A DNA stretch of 64,000 bases, from the NCBI RefSeq assembly GCF_030167905.1, contig NZ_JARGNA010000003.1:310001-374000 (forward strand), read 5' to 3'. The notes under the pieces are model-generated. The model was given only the letters and a program-made list of their open reading frames with translations. It made no database searches and was not told the DNA's origin. The DNA is from Flavobacterium terrisoli (GTDB lineage Bacteria > Bacteroidota > Bacteroidia > Flavobacteriales > Flavobacteriaceae). Shown here piece by piece: positions 43,501 through 51,881 of this stretch (position 1 is the first letter of the stretch; each line of letters starts with the position of its first letter). The position numbers and the translations under genes are program-made.

Positions 43501-45676
43501 AAGTTCCCGTTCCCGTTGCCAATGGCACATTGCTGTTTAAACGAATGCGAATTTCAAAAGAAGAATACTCTGTTATCCCGTTTTCAAAAATCCCATCATA
43601 ATTGGTGTCAACCAAAACCTGATCATTTGGATTTAAGATGGTTAGTGTCCTATTAATTGGACAGGTAATCCTGATTTCTGTTGAAGCAGTAAATAAATCA
43701 TTGGCCAATGCTGTGGAAGCATATTCAACCGCCAAACTGATCGGATTGTTCCAAGTGGTGGTAAAGCTTACTTTGTTTTGTTTTCCATTGGCGGCTTCTG
43801 TGACAAAATTGCCATTAGCGTCACCAACCACCGGAGTTGCAGAAGGTGTTCCGGTTCCGGCAAATGCTACGGTACCGACAAAAGAATTGGTATAACTGCC
43901 AACAGCAACTGTTCCATTGCTTGTATTGGTCAAATTGACTCCTTGATCTCCGTAGGATTCAGTACAATTGGTAATGCCATCATTGTCATTGTCCAAATCG
44001 GCATTGTTGTTGATGCCATCATTGTCTGTGTCAATAGGGCATGAGCTAACCGGGATTTCATTGGAATTTATCGGAGCACTACAATTGGAAATAGTTGCGG
44101 AAACCAAATAATAACCCGGTCCGAGAGCCGATGGTGTATAACTGCTGTTGGTTGCGCCAGGAATCACACTTCCATTAAAAAACCATTGAAAAGTATCAAA
44201 TGGACTCAAAGTATTCACGGATAAAATCGTATTTGGAATGCAGCTGAGTTGTGTGATGTCTAATTGGTTAAAAGAAATTTCAGGTTCAAAAGTAAATCCT
44301 GAATAAAATCCACCAAAAGTTGCGGCACCACTGGTGCCATAAGCAGCCAGATACAATTCTTCAGTAGAGAATACCGAGACATCACCAGTCAACCCTGTGA
44401 TGACATAGGTTTCATAATTCGTATTACCAACTACAGCGGTTGGTCCGTCAACATTAGCAAACGCTGATAAAGTGGCTAAAGTATAATTGACGCCGTCAAT
44501 GATAAAATTTAAGGAAGCTCCGGTTTTAGTTACGATGGTTACCCTTCCGGTGAACTGTCTTCCGCCAACATAATCGATGGAAGGAATATTATCTATTATC
44601 CTTGGTGTCTGACAACTCAAGGGCGGCACAAAAAATAATTCCTGATTTCTTTGGTCTGTGGCACTATTGTCTCCTATACTCTGATAGGCAAATACTTTTT
44701 GACTGGTGTTTACATATAAATTTCCATTAAGATCAAAATTAGAACCATCAAAAACAACATAATCTCCAGCGTTTAAAATAGTTGCCGGTGTAGCTGATCC
44801 GCTCAGGTATACTTCAGTATTGTCAACATCTGCCACCAATAAAACAGTTTCAACCAAATCTATACCGGTACTTTTTATAAAAATGTATTCGGTTTCATTG
44901 ATGCGCTCTACCGGTACTATTTGGTCAAAACCTAAATCGAGATTACCAACGGCATTAGTTCCTCCAAACGAACCACAGTTTAAGGCTATCGGTTTGTCTG
45001 AGGTTACTAATGAACCAATTAATCCGTCTTTGTTGGCCGGATTTGGTCCCTGAACTGCCATCACATAACTTTCACCACTATTTAAAACGATGCTGAATGG
45101 GGCATTCCCTAATGCGCTATTGATAGGCTGAGTACCGGTTCTCATGCCACTGAAATTGACTGTTGTATTATTTTCTGAGGCTAAAACCGAAATGAATGTA
45201 GTGTGAATATCGGTATAATTACCAACATTGAGATTGGTCAATGCTCCAACCCTGAAATGGGTTCCTAATGAGGCTTTTCCTTTGGATACCAATTCACCGG
45301 CCTGGTTTCCGGAGCCTGCGGTTACTCTGGCAGAAACATAAATTAAGTCATCTGCTTCGACGATATAGCCTTTATTGTTGAATACGGTATTGGCCAAACT
45401 GGCATCAACATGCAGTTGGGTATCATTGCCATAACCTATATCGTAAATGTAAGGCGCGCTTCTGGAAACCGTTCCGTTTATGACGCCTCCGCCCAATTCG
45501 ATAATCCTGAAATTTATTGGATTTATATTGGGAGTTGAAATATATAAAAACTGATCCTCGGCAGTAACATTAGTTGATCCTGAAAGCGGCGGTATATAGT
45601 GTGTTTTACTAAACTGTGAAAAACAATTTATAGTGAAGAAGGCAATAAATGATAAAAAAAGTAACTTCATTTTCAT
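40577..45676 (-). CDS. Giant T9SS type-B surface protein with IgGFc-binding-like and TSP3-type Ca-binding repeats
   Basis: The 1699-residue protein has a signal peptide ending CFSQ. Residues about 25-460 resemble the IgGFc-binding N-terminal domain common in Bacteroidota surface proteins. Aspartate-rich type-3 repeats follow near 547-570 (DTDNDGINNNADLDNDNDG) and 770-895 (DSDNDAIPDF, DIDSDNDGIFD), which bind calcium. Several beta repeats with KQCDDDTDGISVFNL-like cores lead to the type-B tail (GIPKYFTPNGDGIHDYW; DGTYNGHQMPGDDYWYTI). The start may be two codons later. It is the first gene of a probable three-gene unit. Confidence 0.88.
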   Translation of the reverse strand: MKMKLLFLSFIAFFTINCFSQFSKTHYIPPLSGSTNVTAEDQFLYISTPNINPINFRIIELGGGVINGTVSRSAPYIYDIGYGNDTQLHVDASLANTVFNNKGYIVEADDLIYVSARVTAGSGNQAGELVSKGKASLGTHFRVGALTNLNVGNYTDIHTTFISVLASENNTTVNFSGMRTGTQPINSALGNAPFSIVLNSGESYVMAVQGPNPANKDGLIGSLVTSDKPIALNCGSFGGTNAVGNLDLGFDQIVPVERINETEYIFIKSTGIDLVETVLLVADVDNTEVYLSGSATPATILNAGDYVVFDGSNFDLNGNLYVNTSQKVFAYQSIGDNSATDQRNQELFFVPPLSCQTPRIIDNIPSIDYVGGRQFTGRVTIVTKTGASLNFIIDGVNYTLATLSAFANVDGPTAVVGNTNYETYVITGLTGDVSVFSTEELYLAAYGTSGAATFGGFYSGFTFEPEISFNQLDITQLSCIPNTILSVNTLSPFDTFQWFFNGSVIPGATNSSYTPSALGPGYYLVSATISNCSAPINSNEIPVSSCPIDTDNDGINNNADLDNDNDGITNCTESYGDQGVNLTNTSNGTVAVGSYTNSFVGTVAFAGTGTPSATPVVGDANGNFVTEAANGKQNKVSFTTTWNNPISLAVEYASTALANDLFTASTEIRITCPINRTLTILNPNDQVLVDTNYDGIFENGITEYSSFEIRIRLNSNVPLATGTGTFSIRGNLIDAITVTNVNLVDTNTSRAALRLIATCVPKNSDNDAIADQLDYDSDNDAIPDFVESQGQNVVALSNSDTNNDGIDDIFGTGITPADSDNDTYPNYLDIDSDNDGIFDIIESGSPGNGSNTNGITLNPIGSNGLDNSLETSADSGVVNYTIADTDGDGILNYIELDSDDDDCFDVKEAGFSDVNNDGVLGEDSPIVIGGSGVVVNASGYGVPNGNYVIGAPISISAQPVDITTCELQSATFTITSVPVDSYQWQLSTDNETSWSNLVNNATYSGVNTVSLTVSNVSPLMAGYKYRVFINKNGNSCGLYSDAAVLTTYALPVVTTPITLKQCDDDTDGISVFNLTQKNDVISTNYLNETFTYYTTLAAANSENSTFEITTPLAYTSGNASVYAHVENSNGCFRVARIDLIVSVTQIPANFVVPNQYLCDDYLDAVNDDRDGISGPFNFTAIQNSLMAILPANVSVKFYKTEADFLAETDASGNSLAIANITNYRNIGFPNTQTIWVRVDSTLDNSCFGYKTFDVVVEALPTAYPVNAANLIRHCDDNQDGIYGFDTSGIQAAVLNGQTGVNVTYFRANGTQIQPFPNPYNVTGSQTITIRVSNNTTQTGGQPCYDEVPLQFIVDDLPEAFAVSNALTTTCDDEAISIEQNGLYDFDTTTYLNTILGTQTGMNVYYYDQNNVLIPSTIPNQLPNPFTTGTQNVRVVVENPINTACYAETIIPFVVNPVPKIDQEETIIICVPANQAVIDAGIVDGSPISAYTYQWYDNNVIMAGQINYSLTVNTPGVYSVTVTNSFGCTRTRVITVIGSEIATIQSIEVTELTDINSILINVTGSGDYEFSLDDVNGPYRDSNFFNNVPIGFHELYVRDKNGCGSLGPILIAVLGIPKYFTPNGDGIHDYWNIKGVSMLSSTNTIIYVFDRYGKLLKQISAFSPGWDGTYNGHQMPGDDYWYTIELEDGRSVKGHFTLKR

Positions 45677-45689
45677 TTGCTAAAATTAG

Positions 45690-45738
45690 CAAATAAAAAA
45701 GAAAACATAAAAGAAGTTTTCCTATTTATGTTTTCTTT
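45690..45738 (-). terminator. Terminator after the ABC transporter genes
   Basis: AAAGAAAACATAAA (45698-45711) and TTTATGTTTTCTTT (45725-45738) form a perfect 14-bp stem. Read on the minus strand it ends in a T-rich run. Confidence 0.78.
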
Positions 45739-45758
45739 AAGAATTGGTAAATGATTGA

Positions 45759-46595
45759 TTATAAATCTCGTTTTTTGATTATCTGATAAGAAGAGAGAAT
45801 GAAGATGGCTGTCCAGGCCAACACAATAAGAATCGAGGAAAAATGAACATCATAATCTTTGACACTGTTTTCTCCTACTGCGTTTTGGATATTTTGGATG
45901 GCACTCATTCTGGTAAATGGTTCAATGATTAGATTGCTCATTGATTCAAGAGGCGCAAAGGAATAAAACGTATCGACTCTCGGGTCTCTGTCAAAGAATT
46001 CAAATTTGGCGAAAGCATAGGATATTTTTTCACCTATAAACCAAAAGAATAAAAAACCTAACGCAAAAGCAGAGCGCTTTATCAGTACACCCAAAAACAA
46101 ACAGAAGGAGAAAAACCCAAGAAGTTTCACAAAGTAAGCCAAAAGGTATTCCAACTCTGAAAATATTATGCTAGGTTCATTGTATGATGAAAAGCTCAAG
46201 CCCAGCAGTAGTGACATGACAAAGACAAATACTGTAGAGACTAAGGCAAAAAGCACGACGGTTAAAAACTTGGAAAGCATGAATTCCTTTTTGCTCATGC
46301 CGTCAATAAGGTTTTGCTTCAAAGTGCCATAACTGTACTCGTTGGCCATCATCGAGACGATGACTACCGCCAGGAAAAATTTGAGTAACGAAGCTACCCA
46401 GGTATTAAAATGCCAGATAAAGGGAAAATTGAAAATCCCCATTTCGGCAAAATGTATTTTAAAAGTTCCTATCTCAAACTTGATGGAAGCAATCAGGGCG
46501 ATAAAAGAGAGAATGACAAAATAGCCTATAGTCAAAACTTTACTGGCGCGATTTTTCCAGATTTTTTGTAATTCAATGGCAAGTAATCTTTTCAT
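45759..46595 (-). CDS. ABC transporter permease
   Basis: The 278-residue protein has about six membrane helices and the ABC-2/'ABC2_membrane' style seen next to single ATPase genes: MANEYSYGTLKQNLIDGMSK after helix two is typical of that family. It is 14 bases downstream of the ATP-binding gene. The substrate is unknown. Bacteroidota pairs of this kind often export or relate to gliding and antibiotic resistance, but nothing here decides. Confidence 0.85.
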   Translation of the reverse strand: MKRLLAIELQKIWKNRASKVLTIGYFVILSFIALIASIKFEIGTFKIHFAEMGIFNFPFIWHFNTWVASLLKFFLAVVIVSMMANEYSYGTLKQNLIDGMSKKEFMLSKFLTVVLFALVSTVFVFVMSLLLGLSFSSYNEPSIIFSELEYLLAYFVKLLGFFSFCLFLGVLIKRSAFALGFLFFWFIGEKISYAFAKFEFFDRDPRVDTFYSFAPLESMSNLIIEPFTRMSAIQNIQNAVGENSVKDYDVHFSSILIVLAWTAIFILSSYQIIKKRDL

Positions 46596-46609
46596 GGTCG
46601 AGGCGTTTA

Positions 46610-47503
46610 TTATTTGGTTAAAGCTAAAAATTGTTCTTCTAAACTCAGTTTTTTCATGACCAAATGATTCAGATAAATGCCTTTGCCAACCAGGTATTTG
46701 TTCAATTCGGCAGGATCAACATTTCTTTTGAAATGAACGATTACCTTACCTTCAACTTCCGAAATTTTTTCAATTTCCTGATGTTCATTGATGGTTTCAA
46801 TCAGCTTGTTGTTGTCATTGGCTTGAAGTTCGAAATAAGCTTCGTGCGCTATCATTCCGTCAACTGTGCCATTGTACAGGATTTCGCCATAGCGCAAAAC
46901 CAACACATGGCTGCACACTTTTTCGACTTCGTCCAATAGGTGAGAAGCCAAAAGAATCGTTGTGCCTTGAGAGGCAATCAATCTTATGATATCCCTGATT
47001 TGGTGAATTCCCTGTGGATCCAAACCATTGGTTGGTTCGTCCAAAATTAAAATTTCCGGGTCATTCAAAAGCGCAGAGGCAATGGCCAATCGTTGTTTCA
47101 TTCCCAGGGAGAAAGTTTTGAACTTGCTGTCTTTCCTTTCCATGAGGCCAACAACAGTAAGTTTTTCATCGACTTTATCATAGCTGATGCCTTTGATTTT
47201 GCAAACCAATTCCAGGTTTTCTTTTGCCGTCATGTAAGGATAAAAATTGGGACGTTCGATGATAGCACCTACTTTTTTCAAAGCGTCGTGGGTTTCCATA
47301 GCGCCGTCAAACCAACTGTAGTCACCGGACGTTTTGTTGACCACATTCAAAACGATGCCTAAGGTGGTGGATTTTCCACTTCCGTTTGGACCGAGAATGC
47401 CATAAACATTGCCTTTGTGTATTTCGAGAGAAACGTCTTTTACCGCATGGATTTTGCCGTAACGTTTATTGAGTTTATGAATGGAGAGAATAGTAGATTC
47501 CAA
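46610..47503 (-). CDS. ABC transporter ATP-binding protein
   Basis: The 297-residue protein has Walker A GPNGSGKSTT, Q-loop region, signature SLGMKQRLAIA, Walker B LILDEPTNGLDP and the switch histidine in LLASHLLDEVE. The C-terminal extension (about 220-297) is typical of DrrA/CcmA-like export ATPases. It pairs with the permease immediately downstream to form a two-gene exporter. Confidence 0.9.
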   Translation of the reverse strand: MESTILSIHKLNKRYGKIHAVKDVSLEIHKGNVYGILGPNGSGKSTTLGIVLNVVNKTSGDYSWFDGAMETHDALKKVGAIIERPNFYPYMTAKENLELVCKIKGISYDKVDEKLTVVGLMERKDSKFKTFSLGMKQRLAIASALLNDPEILILDEPTNGLDPQGIHQIRDIIRLIASQGTTILLASHLLDEVEKVCSHVLVLRYGEILYNGTVDGMIAHEAYFELQANDNNKLIETINEHQEIEKISEVEGKVIVHFKRNVDPAELNKYLVGKGIYLNHLVMKKLSLEEQFLALTK

Positions 47504-47550
47504 TGGTCAGTTTTTTTGATTTAAAATAGGACGAATGAAATCTTAATTTG

Positions 47551-47817
47551 TTACTGCTCTTTTTTTGGAAAGTAAAATTTATTGATAAATTGTTTTTTCA
47601 GATTCAAATAGAAAAGCGTTTCGTTAATGTCTTTGAGTTTAGAAGTCAAGGTTATTTTATGACCTCTGCTGTCATTGGTAGCCTGCAGTCTGCAAACTTC
47701 ACATTCATACTCGCTGAAATGAAAATTGATTTTTTTGGTTTCCACAAAGCGATGTCCAAGAATGGAACAGCGATAATTCTTTTTCACCATTCCTTGAGTT
47801 AAGTAATTAATATTCAT
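47551..47817 (-). CDS. Small zinc-ribbon-like hypothetical protein
   Basis: The 88-residue protein has CSILGHRF and YECEVCRLQAT, four possible Cys/His metal ligands like those of DUF1660-type ribbons, followed by a basic tail. The function is unknown. The first ATG (47817) or a second at 47790 could be the start; only the second part contains the conserved ribbon. It lies upstream of the ABC genes on the same strand. Confidence 0.55.
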   Translation of the reverse strand: MNINYLTQGMVKKNYRCSILGHRFVETKKINFHFSEYECEVCRLQATNDSRGHKITLTSKLKDINETLFYLNLKKQFINKFYFPKKEQ

Positions 47818-47826
47818 AGGATAGGG

Positions 47827-47842
47827 TTTTATTCCGCTACGC
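47827..47842 (-). repeat. Short repeat word (copy F, inverted)
   Basis: On the minus strand it reads GCGTAGCGGAATAAAA, the shared tail of the type-1 intergenic repeats at 10758-10800 and 51781-51824. It lies 15 bases from the palindrome at 47857-47880. Confidence 0.35.
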
Positions 47843-47856
47843 TTGTCACTAATTTA

Positions 47857-47880
47857 CCGAATGTTCACTGAACATTCTCC
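47857..47880 (-). repeat. 24-bp palindromic element (copy 1)
   Basis: On the minus strand GGA-GAATGTTC-AGT-GAACATTC-GG. An almost identical element is at 60018-60041, differing by one compensated base pair. The flanks are also alike (AGG before, TAATT after on this copy). It lies upstream of a minus-strand gene. Confidence 0.55.
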
Positions 47881-48027
47881 TCTTAATATCAAATGTCTCG
47901 GGTTTGTTAGGCATAGTAAACTTATCATTTTGCCGTTTAAGTGCAAAATATAGTCGTTAAAATGCATTGTTTTAACTATTTAATAAGTATAAAACCTACA
48001 AAATTTAACAATTTGAAAACAATTAAT

Positions 48028-49872
48028 TTACTTATAAGGAACAATGATTGGCTGCCCAATTTGGTAATCCGGAAGTGCTAAGTCATTGTTTTTGAATGAG
48101 TTTGACTTATAGATATTGCTTCCGTCAAAAGGAATAGACGGGTAATAAGAGAACGAAATTTGGAAGCTGTTGAACACCAAATAATCATTGTTGATTAAAA
48201 CACCTAAACTGAATTTGGAATACAATCTGCCATCAAAAGAGTCATCGGTTTCATCTCCCAAAAGACCAAAAGTCATATTGTAAAACGGACTAAAGTGAAA
48301 ACCATGCCAATTGCCCGGGGCATAAGTTTGGGTTTGAAAAGCCAATGATAATTTTCGGGTTCCATAGATCAGCGGATTATTAAACCCAGAAATACCATCG
48401 TCATCAGAGAGTTGAACCCGATCTTTTATGATTGGATTTCTGTGATTTCCGATGACCAAAATTGGTTTTATAAACTGTCTGATTTTCCAATCACCCCAAA
48501 ACATAAGATTGGTAAAATAATTGCCTTCAACCCTGAAAGTGGTTTCTTCGGTACAACCATTGCTAAAAAAGCTTCCCCATTGGGCATTGATGCCAAAATA
48601 GCCCAACTTAAAGTAATCACCATAGGCAAAACGACCGCCAAAATAACTTCTTCTTCTATCGTTTTTATCCTGAAATCCTGCAGTTATCGAATATACTTGT
48701 CCATACGGAATATCTTCGATGATGCCAAAGTTGAACAAGTATTTGTCTTCGGCAAACTTTCGGGTATTCAAACCGATGGTGCCTAAATACAATTTTTCAG
48801 AAGCAAAAAATCGGGTCGGATCATAAGGCAATGTTGGTGTTTCCAAATAGTCTACATTCTTATAACCTATGGTAGTCACTAAATTGGTCGTCCTGAAATC
48901 TTCGTCTTTTCCTTTGAAAATCTTAAATGAATGGCCTAACCAATATTCCTGAGTTTCCAATTTGAATCGATGGTCTTCAAAAATACCGTTGGTATCCGGT
49001 AACGAATCAACGTAAAACTTATTTTCAATATAAACACCTCCGGCCAAACGGGTCAAAGGAGAGACAAACTGTCGTTCAAAACGCGCACTTTTGGTGGTAT
49101 TGTTGTAAATTGAATTTTCATAAGTAAGAACCGTATTGATGTAAGTATTTTTAATATTACTAATCGAGTACTGACCGATATAAGCAGTTTGTCCCGTATC
49201 AAAAATTTTGGTGAAATCGTTTTTGAATTCGTGACCGAGACCAAAGAAATTACGCTCGGTGAGCTCAAAATTCCCTCGGGAACTCGACAAACTTCCGGAC
49301 GGAATCAAACTCCAGGAATCCAAAACGCGTATCGAAATATCAACCGAATCTTTACTGCCGGGAATTTCTACCGGTTTGATAATCACAGAACGGGTATAGC
49401 GCTGGCGACGAATCAAACGCTCGGATTCTTTGACCACAATCGAATCTAAAGGTTCATTTTTTTTGAAAAGCAATAAGTTACGGATGGTCCAGTTTTTGGT
49501 TTTGAGATGCAGTCTGTTTCCAAATTTTTCAACGCCATTATGAGGTTCGTCTTTGTAATTGTCGACAGCATATCCAAACGGATCAAGGGTTTCTATATTG
49601 ATGTTTCGGATGATTTTGCCTTCGCTTCTGTCGAATGCCTTTTTGATTAAGAACCTTTTCCTTTTGGCGCCGGAAGTAGGTTTTGGTTTTCGGCTGGATT
49701 TGAACAGTAATTTATAAACGGCTTTACTGAACTTACTTTTCTTGGAAATGGTTTCAATCTTCTTCAGTACTTTGGTAGAATCATTACCGCTATGCACTTC
49801 TTTTTCCTGCGCCAGGATATTTTGGCTGACAAGAAAAAACAGTAGGAAGTATGTGAAGTGTTTTAGGGTCAT
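48028..49872 (-). CDS. BamA/TamA-like outer membrane protein with POTRA-type region
   Basis: From ATG 49872 the protein is 614 residues. It has a signal peptide (MTLKHFTYFLLFFLVSQNILAQ). A POTRA-like stretch near residues 85-195 (IIRNINIETLDPFGYAV, LIRRQRYTRSVIIKP) precedes a long beta-barrel with NFFGLGHEFKNDF. It resembles the Bacteroidota TamA-like group rather than BamA itself, as it has one or two POTRA units instead of five. An upstream ATG at 49920 would add 16 residues, but that part overlaps the terminator of the gene before. A role in outer-membrane assembly or lipid transport is likely. Confidence 0.78.
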   Translation of the reverse strand: MTLKHFTYFLLFFLVSQNILAQEKEVHSGNDSTKVLKKIETISKKSKFSKAVYKLLFKSSRKPKPTSGAKRKRFLIKKAFDRSEGKIIRNINIETLDPFGYAVDNYKDEPHNGVEKFGNRLHLKTKNWTIRNLLLFKKNEPLDSIVVKESERLIRRQRYTRSVIIKPVEIPGSKDSVDISIRVLDSWSLIPSGSLSSSRGNFELTERNFFGLGHEFKNDFTKIFDTGQTAYIGQYSISNIKNTYINTVLTYENSIYNNTTKSARFERQFVSPLTRLAGGVYIENKFYVDSLPDTNGIFEDHRFKLETQEYWLGHSFKIFKGKDEDFRTTNLVTTIGYKNVDYLETPTLPYDPTRFFASEKLYLGTIGLNTRKFAEDKYLFNFGIIEDIPYGQVYSITAGFQDKNDRRRSYFGGRFAYGDYFKLGYFGINAQWGSFFSNGCTEETTFRVEGNYFTNLMFWGDWKIRQFIKPILVIGNHRNPIIKDRVQLSDDDGISGFNNPLIYGTRKLSLAFQTQTYAPGNWHGFHFSPFYNMTFGLLGDETDDSFDGRLYSKFSLGVLINNDYLVFNSFQISFSYYPSIPFDGSNIYKSNSFKNNDLALPDYQIGQPIIVPYK

Positions 49873-49918
49873 TATTGCTTTTATACAAAACGGGAAAGAT
49901 ATAAAAATATTGCCATGC

Positions 49919-49954
49919 ATAAAAAAATCCCCAACCGTTTTAACAATTGAGGAT
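49919..49954 (-). terminator. Rho-independent terminator after the nucleoid-associated protein gene
   Basis: On the minus strand ATCCTCAA (49954-49947) pairs with TTGGGGAT (49934-49927), one pair being G-U, and a seven-T run follows. Confidence 0.7.
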
Positions 49955-49976
49955 GGTGTTTTTTCTTATGTTAGCT

Positions 49977-51035
49977 CTAAGATTTGTTTTCTTTATTGAA
50001 GTAAACCAAATAGTAATACATCTGTTTTTCTTCATCCCAACCTTTTTCAACAAATTTCTCTGCACTTTCCGGGTTGATGAAATCCAATTTGATTTGGATG
50101 TTGGTATCGAGATTAATCACGTTTTTGATTGACTTTCTCGCGTCGGTTACAGCGCTATTGGCAATCGGGAAGTTGGTAATGTCTTCGATGCTGTATTTTT
50201 CACCTTTGTCTACTTTATAGTTTTTAAACTCCGGAATCAAATCAGGATTGTCCAATACTTCGTTTAGAAAAGCCGTTTCTTCAAACTGGTCATTTTTGGC
50301 AAAATGATTCACCGCGCGGTTCATGAACATTACTTCTTCTTTTTTGTCTTCTGCAGGAAGCACCACATCTTTCGCAAAGCCCTGACAGAATTTTAAATAC
50401 TTTTTGGTATAGAAATTCTCATCCTGGAATGCATCTACCGAAAGGAAATGCTCCAACCAATAACGCGCGTCATAACGGTTACTGTCTACAGTCAAAATCT
50501 TATAACCTTCTTCTTTTTTGTAATTGAAAATCAAACAGCCTTTGTCCAATTTGCTTAGGTTGATTCCCTGTTGTAAAATCATTTCCAAAGTAGTGCCTTT
50601 TTCTTCAAACTGCATAAAATCAGATTTGATTTCGCTTTTGAAAACCCCAATCGCATCCACGACATTATTGTCGATGGAAACATTGGTTAAATGCGCTACA
50701 TATACTTCACCATTCTTGATGTGCGGATGATTTGATTGTTCGAAAAGGTGTTTGGTAATCTTTTTAGAAACCTCATGTGTATCACTTGGATTGGTGAAAA
50801 GCTCAGTCGCCAAGTTGAACATATCGTTGTATTCCAAATCTACATCGTGTGCAAACTGGAAATAGTTTTCTTCTTTTTCGCGGAACGATTTAAAGAAATA
50901 TTCTTTTAAAAGCGGTACGATTTCGTCATTCAAACCATAAGGCTGGTCTGAAAGGAAAATGGCTTCGTTGCGGCTTTTGTTTCCAACACGGTGGATGGAT
51001 AAAGATTCGATGTGGGCGTTAAATAGGTTGATCAT
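49977..51035 (-). CDS. Nucleoid-associated protein (NdpA/YejK family)
   Basis: The 352-residue protein matches the 37-kDa nucleoid-associated family. It starts INLFNAHIESLSIHRVGNK and contains YVAHLTNVSIDNNVVDAIGVFKSE, near-universal in Bacteroidota members, and a C-terminal FINPESAEKFVEKGWDEEKQMYYY. It is thought to bind DNA; in Bacteroidota its role is little known. It is followed by a terminator and preceded by a repeat-filled gap. Confidence 0.85.
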   Translation of the reverse strand: MINLFNAHIESLSIHRVGNKSRNEAIFLSDQPYGLNDEIVPLLKEYFFKSFREKEENYFQFAHDVDLEYNDMFNLATELFTNPSDTHEVSKKITKHLFEQSNHPHIKNGEVYVAHLTNVSIDNNVVDAIGVFKSEIKSDFMQFEEKGTTLEMILQQGINLSKLDKGCLIFNYKKEEGYKILTVDSNRYDARYWLEHFLSVDAFQDENFYTKKYLKFCQGFAKDVVLPAEDKKEEVMFMNRAVNHFAKNDQFEETAFLNEVLDNPDLIPEFKNYKVDKGEKYSIEDITNFPIANSAVTDARKSIKNVINLDTNIQIKLDFINPESAEKFVEKGWDEEKQMYYYLVYFNKENKS

Positions 51036-51038
51036 TTG

Positions 51039-51150
51039 TAGCGGTTAGCTAGCTATCAGCGATTAGCCTTTAGCAGTTAGCTTTTTATAATTAATTAAAT
51101 AGTGTAATGTTATCAAAGCTGAGCGCTAATAGCTTTCAGCTAAAAGCTAG
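51039..51150. repeat. Imperfect TTAGC / GCTAA repeat block
   Basis: Left block (51039-51083) repeats TTAGC words such as CGGTTAGCTAGC and GATTAGCCTTTAGC. Right block (51115-51150) repeats GCTAA and AGCT words such as CGCTAATAGC and CAGCTAAAAGC. The two blocks are roughly complementary and could fold into a long imperfect hairpin. It fills the gap between two genes. Confidence 0.5.
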
Positions 51151-51151
51151 G

Positions 51152-51688
51152 TTAATTCCAATTCTCCTCAAACCCATAGTCTTCGAAGCTGTCATCGCCG
51201 CCAAACATATCCAAATCGTCATCGTCTAAATCGTCTTCAAATTCCGCATAGAAATCTTCATTTTCGGCTTCAAATTCTTTTTCAGGAGCAATCGCAGGTA
51301 ATACGCCGTGAGAGAACAATAGGTTTGGATAGATTACGCCAATTTCTTCCTCTTCAACTGCGGCCAATTCTACTAAAAATGTCCACATATTGATAAAGTC
51401 GTAAACGTAGATGATTTTGGTTTGGTCTTCGCCCAATAACTGATTCAATGGATAATCACTCATGATTTTTTGTTCGCCGACAATATCACCGGTATCAAAC
51501 ATCGGGATTTCCTCTTCCTGGTTCCATTGGTCATCACAAGTATAAAAAGAAGCCACTTCCAAACCGTCAAAACCAAACGCATTGACAATGGCATTGTGCA
51601 AATCTTCTAAAGTATCGGCTTCCTGAATCGCAATATCTCTGAAAACATCTTCTTCGGCATCAAGAATTGCTCTGAATTTATAAATCAT
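51152..51688 (-). CDS. Plasmid pRiA4b ORF-3-like family protein
   Basis: The 178-residue protein has the IS1096/pRiA4b ORF-3 fold: YKFRAILDAEEDVFRDIAI, then DTLEDLHNAIVNAFGFDG, VYDFINMWTF, ending in an extremely acidic tail (EFEDDLDDDDLDMFGGDD). The family's function is unclear; it is found on plasmids and chromosomes and not bound to mobility here. No transposase is nearby. The acidic tail is longer than in most copies I would expect. Confidence 0.82.
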   Translation of the reverse strand: MIYKFRAILDAEEDVFRDIAIQEADTLEDLHNAIVNAFGFDGLEVASFYTCDDQWNQEEEIPMFDTGDIVGEQKIMSDYPLNQLLGEDQTKIIYVYDFINMWTFLVELAAVEEEEIGVIYPNLLFSHGVLPAIAPEKEFEAENEDFYAEFEDDLDDDDLDMFGGDDSFEDYGFEENWN

Positions 51689-51752
51689 AATCGTAATTTT
51701 TATAAGCGAGCAAAGATAAATTATAATTCATCATTATGAATTGTGAATTATG

Positions 51753-51835
51753 AATTGTTGAAAAGATTTTTTGAATTGCTACCCGAGTACGAAGTGCAAA
51801 CGGTATGGAGCGAAGCGGAATAAATTGTTGAAAAG
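51753..51835. repeat. Type-1 intergenic repeat (copy C) flanked by 13-bp direct repeats
   Basis: Copy C (51781-51824) begins ACCCGAGTAC and ends GGAGCGAAGCGGAATAAA, like copy A. AATTGTTGAAAAG occurs on both sides, at 51753-51765 and 51823-51835. Such flanking copies could be a target duplication or simple repeated words of this AT-rich gap. Confidence 0.5.
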
Positions 51836-51842
51836 TATTTGC

Positions 51843-51872
51843 ACAAAAAAACCTAGCGACTGTACTAGGTTT
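51843..51872 (-). terminator. Terminator after the small periplasmic protein gene
   Basis: On the minus strand AAACCTAG and CTAGGTTT (51872-51865 and 51856-51849) form a perfect 8-bp stem that runs into T residues. Confidence 0.8.
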
Positions 51873-51881
51873 GCTTTATGG

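Noticed and set aside
51152-51688. pRiA4b ORF-3-like gene as sign of a plasmid or IS1096 element
   Set aside because: The family is common on chromosomes and no mobility gene or inverted ends accompany it.
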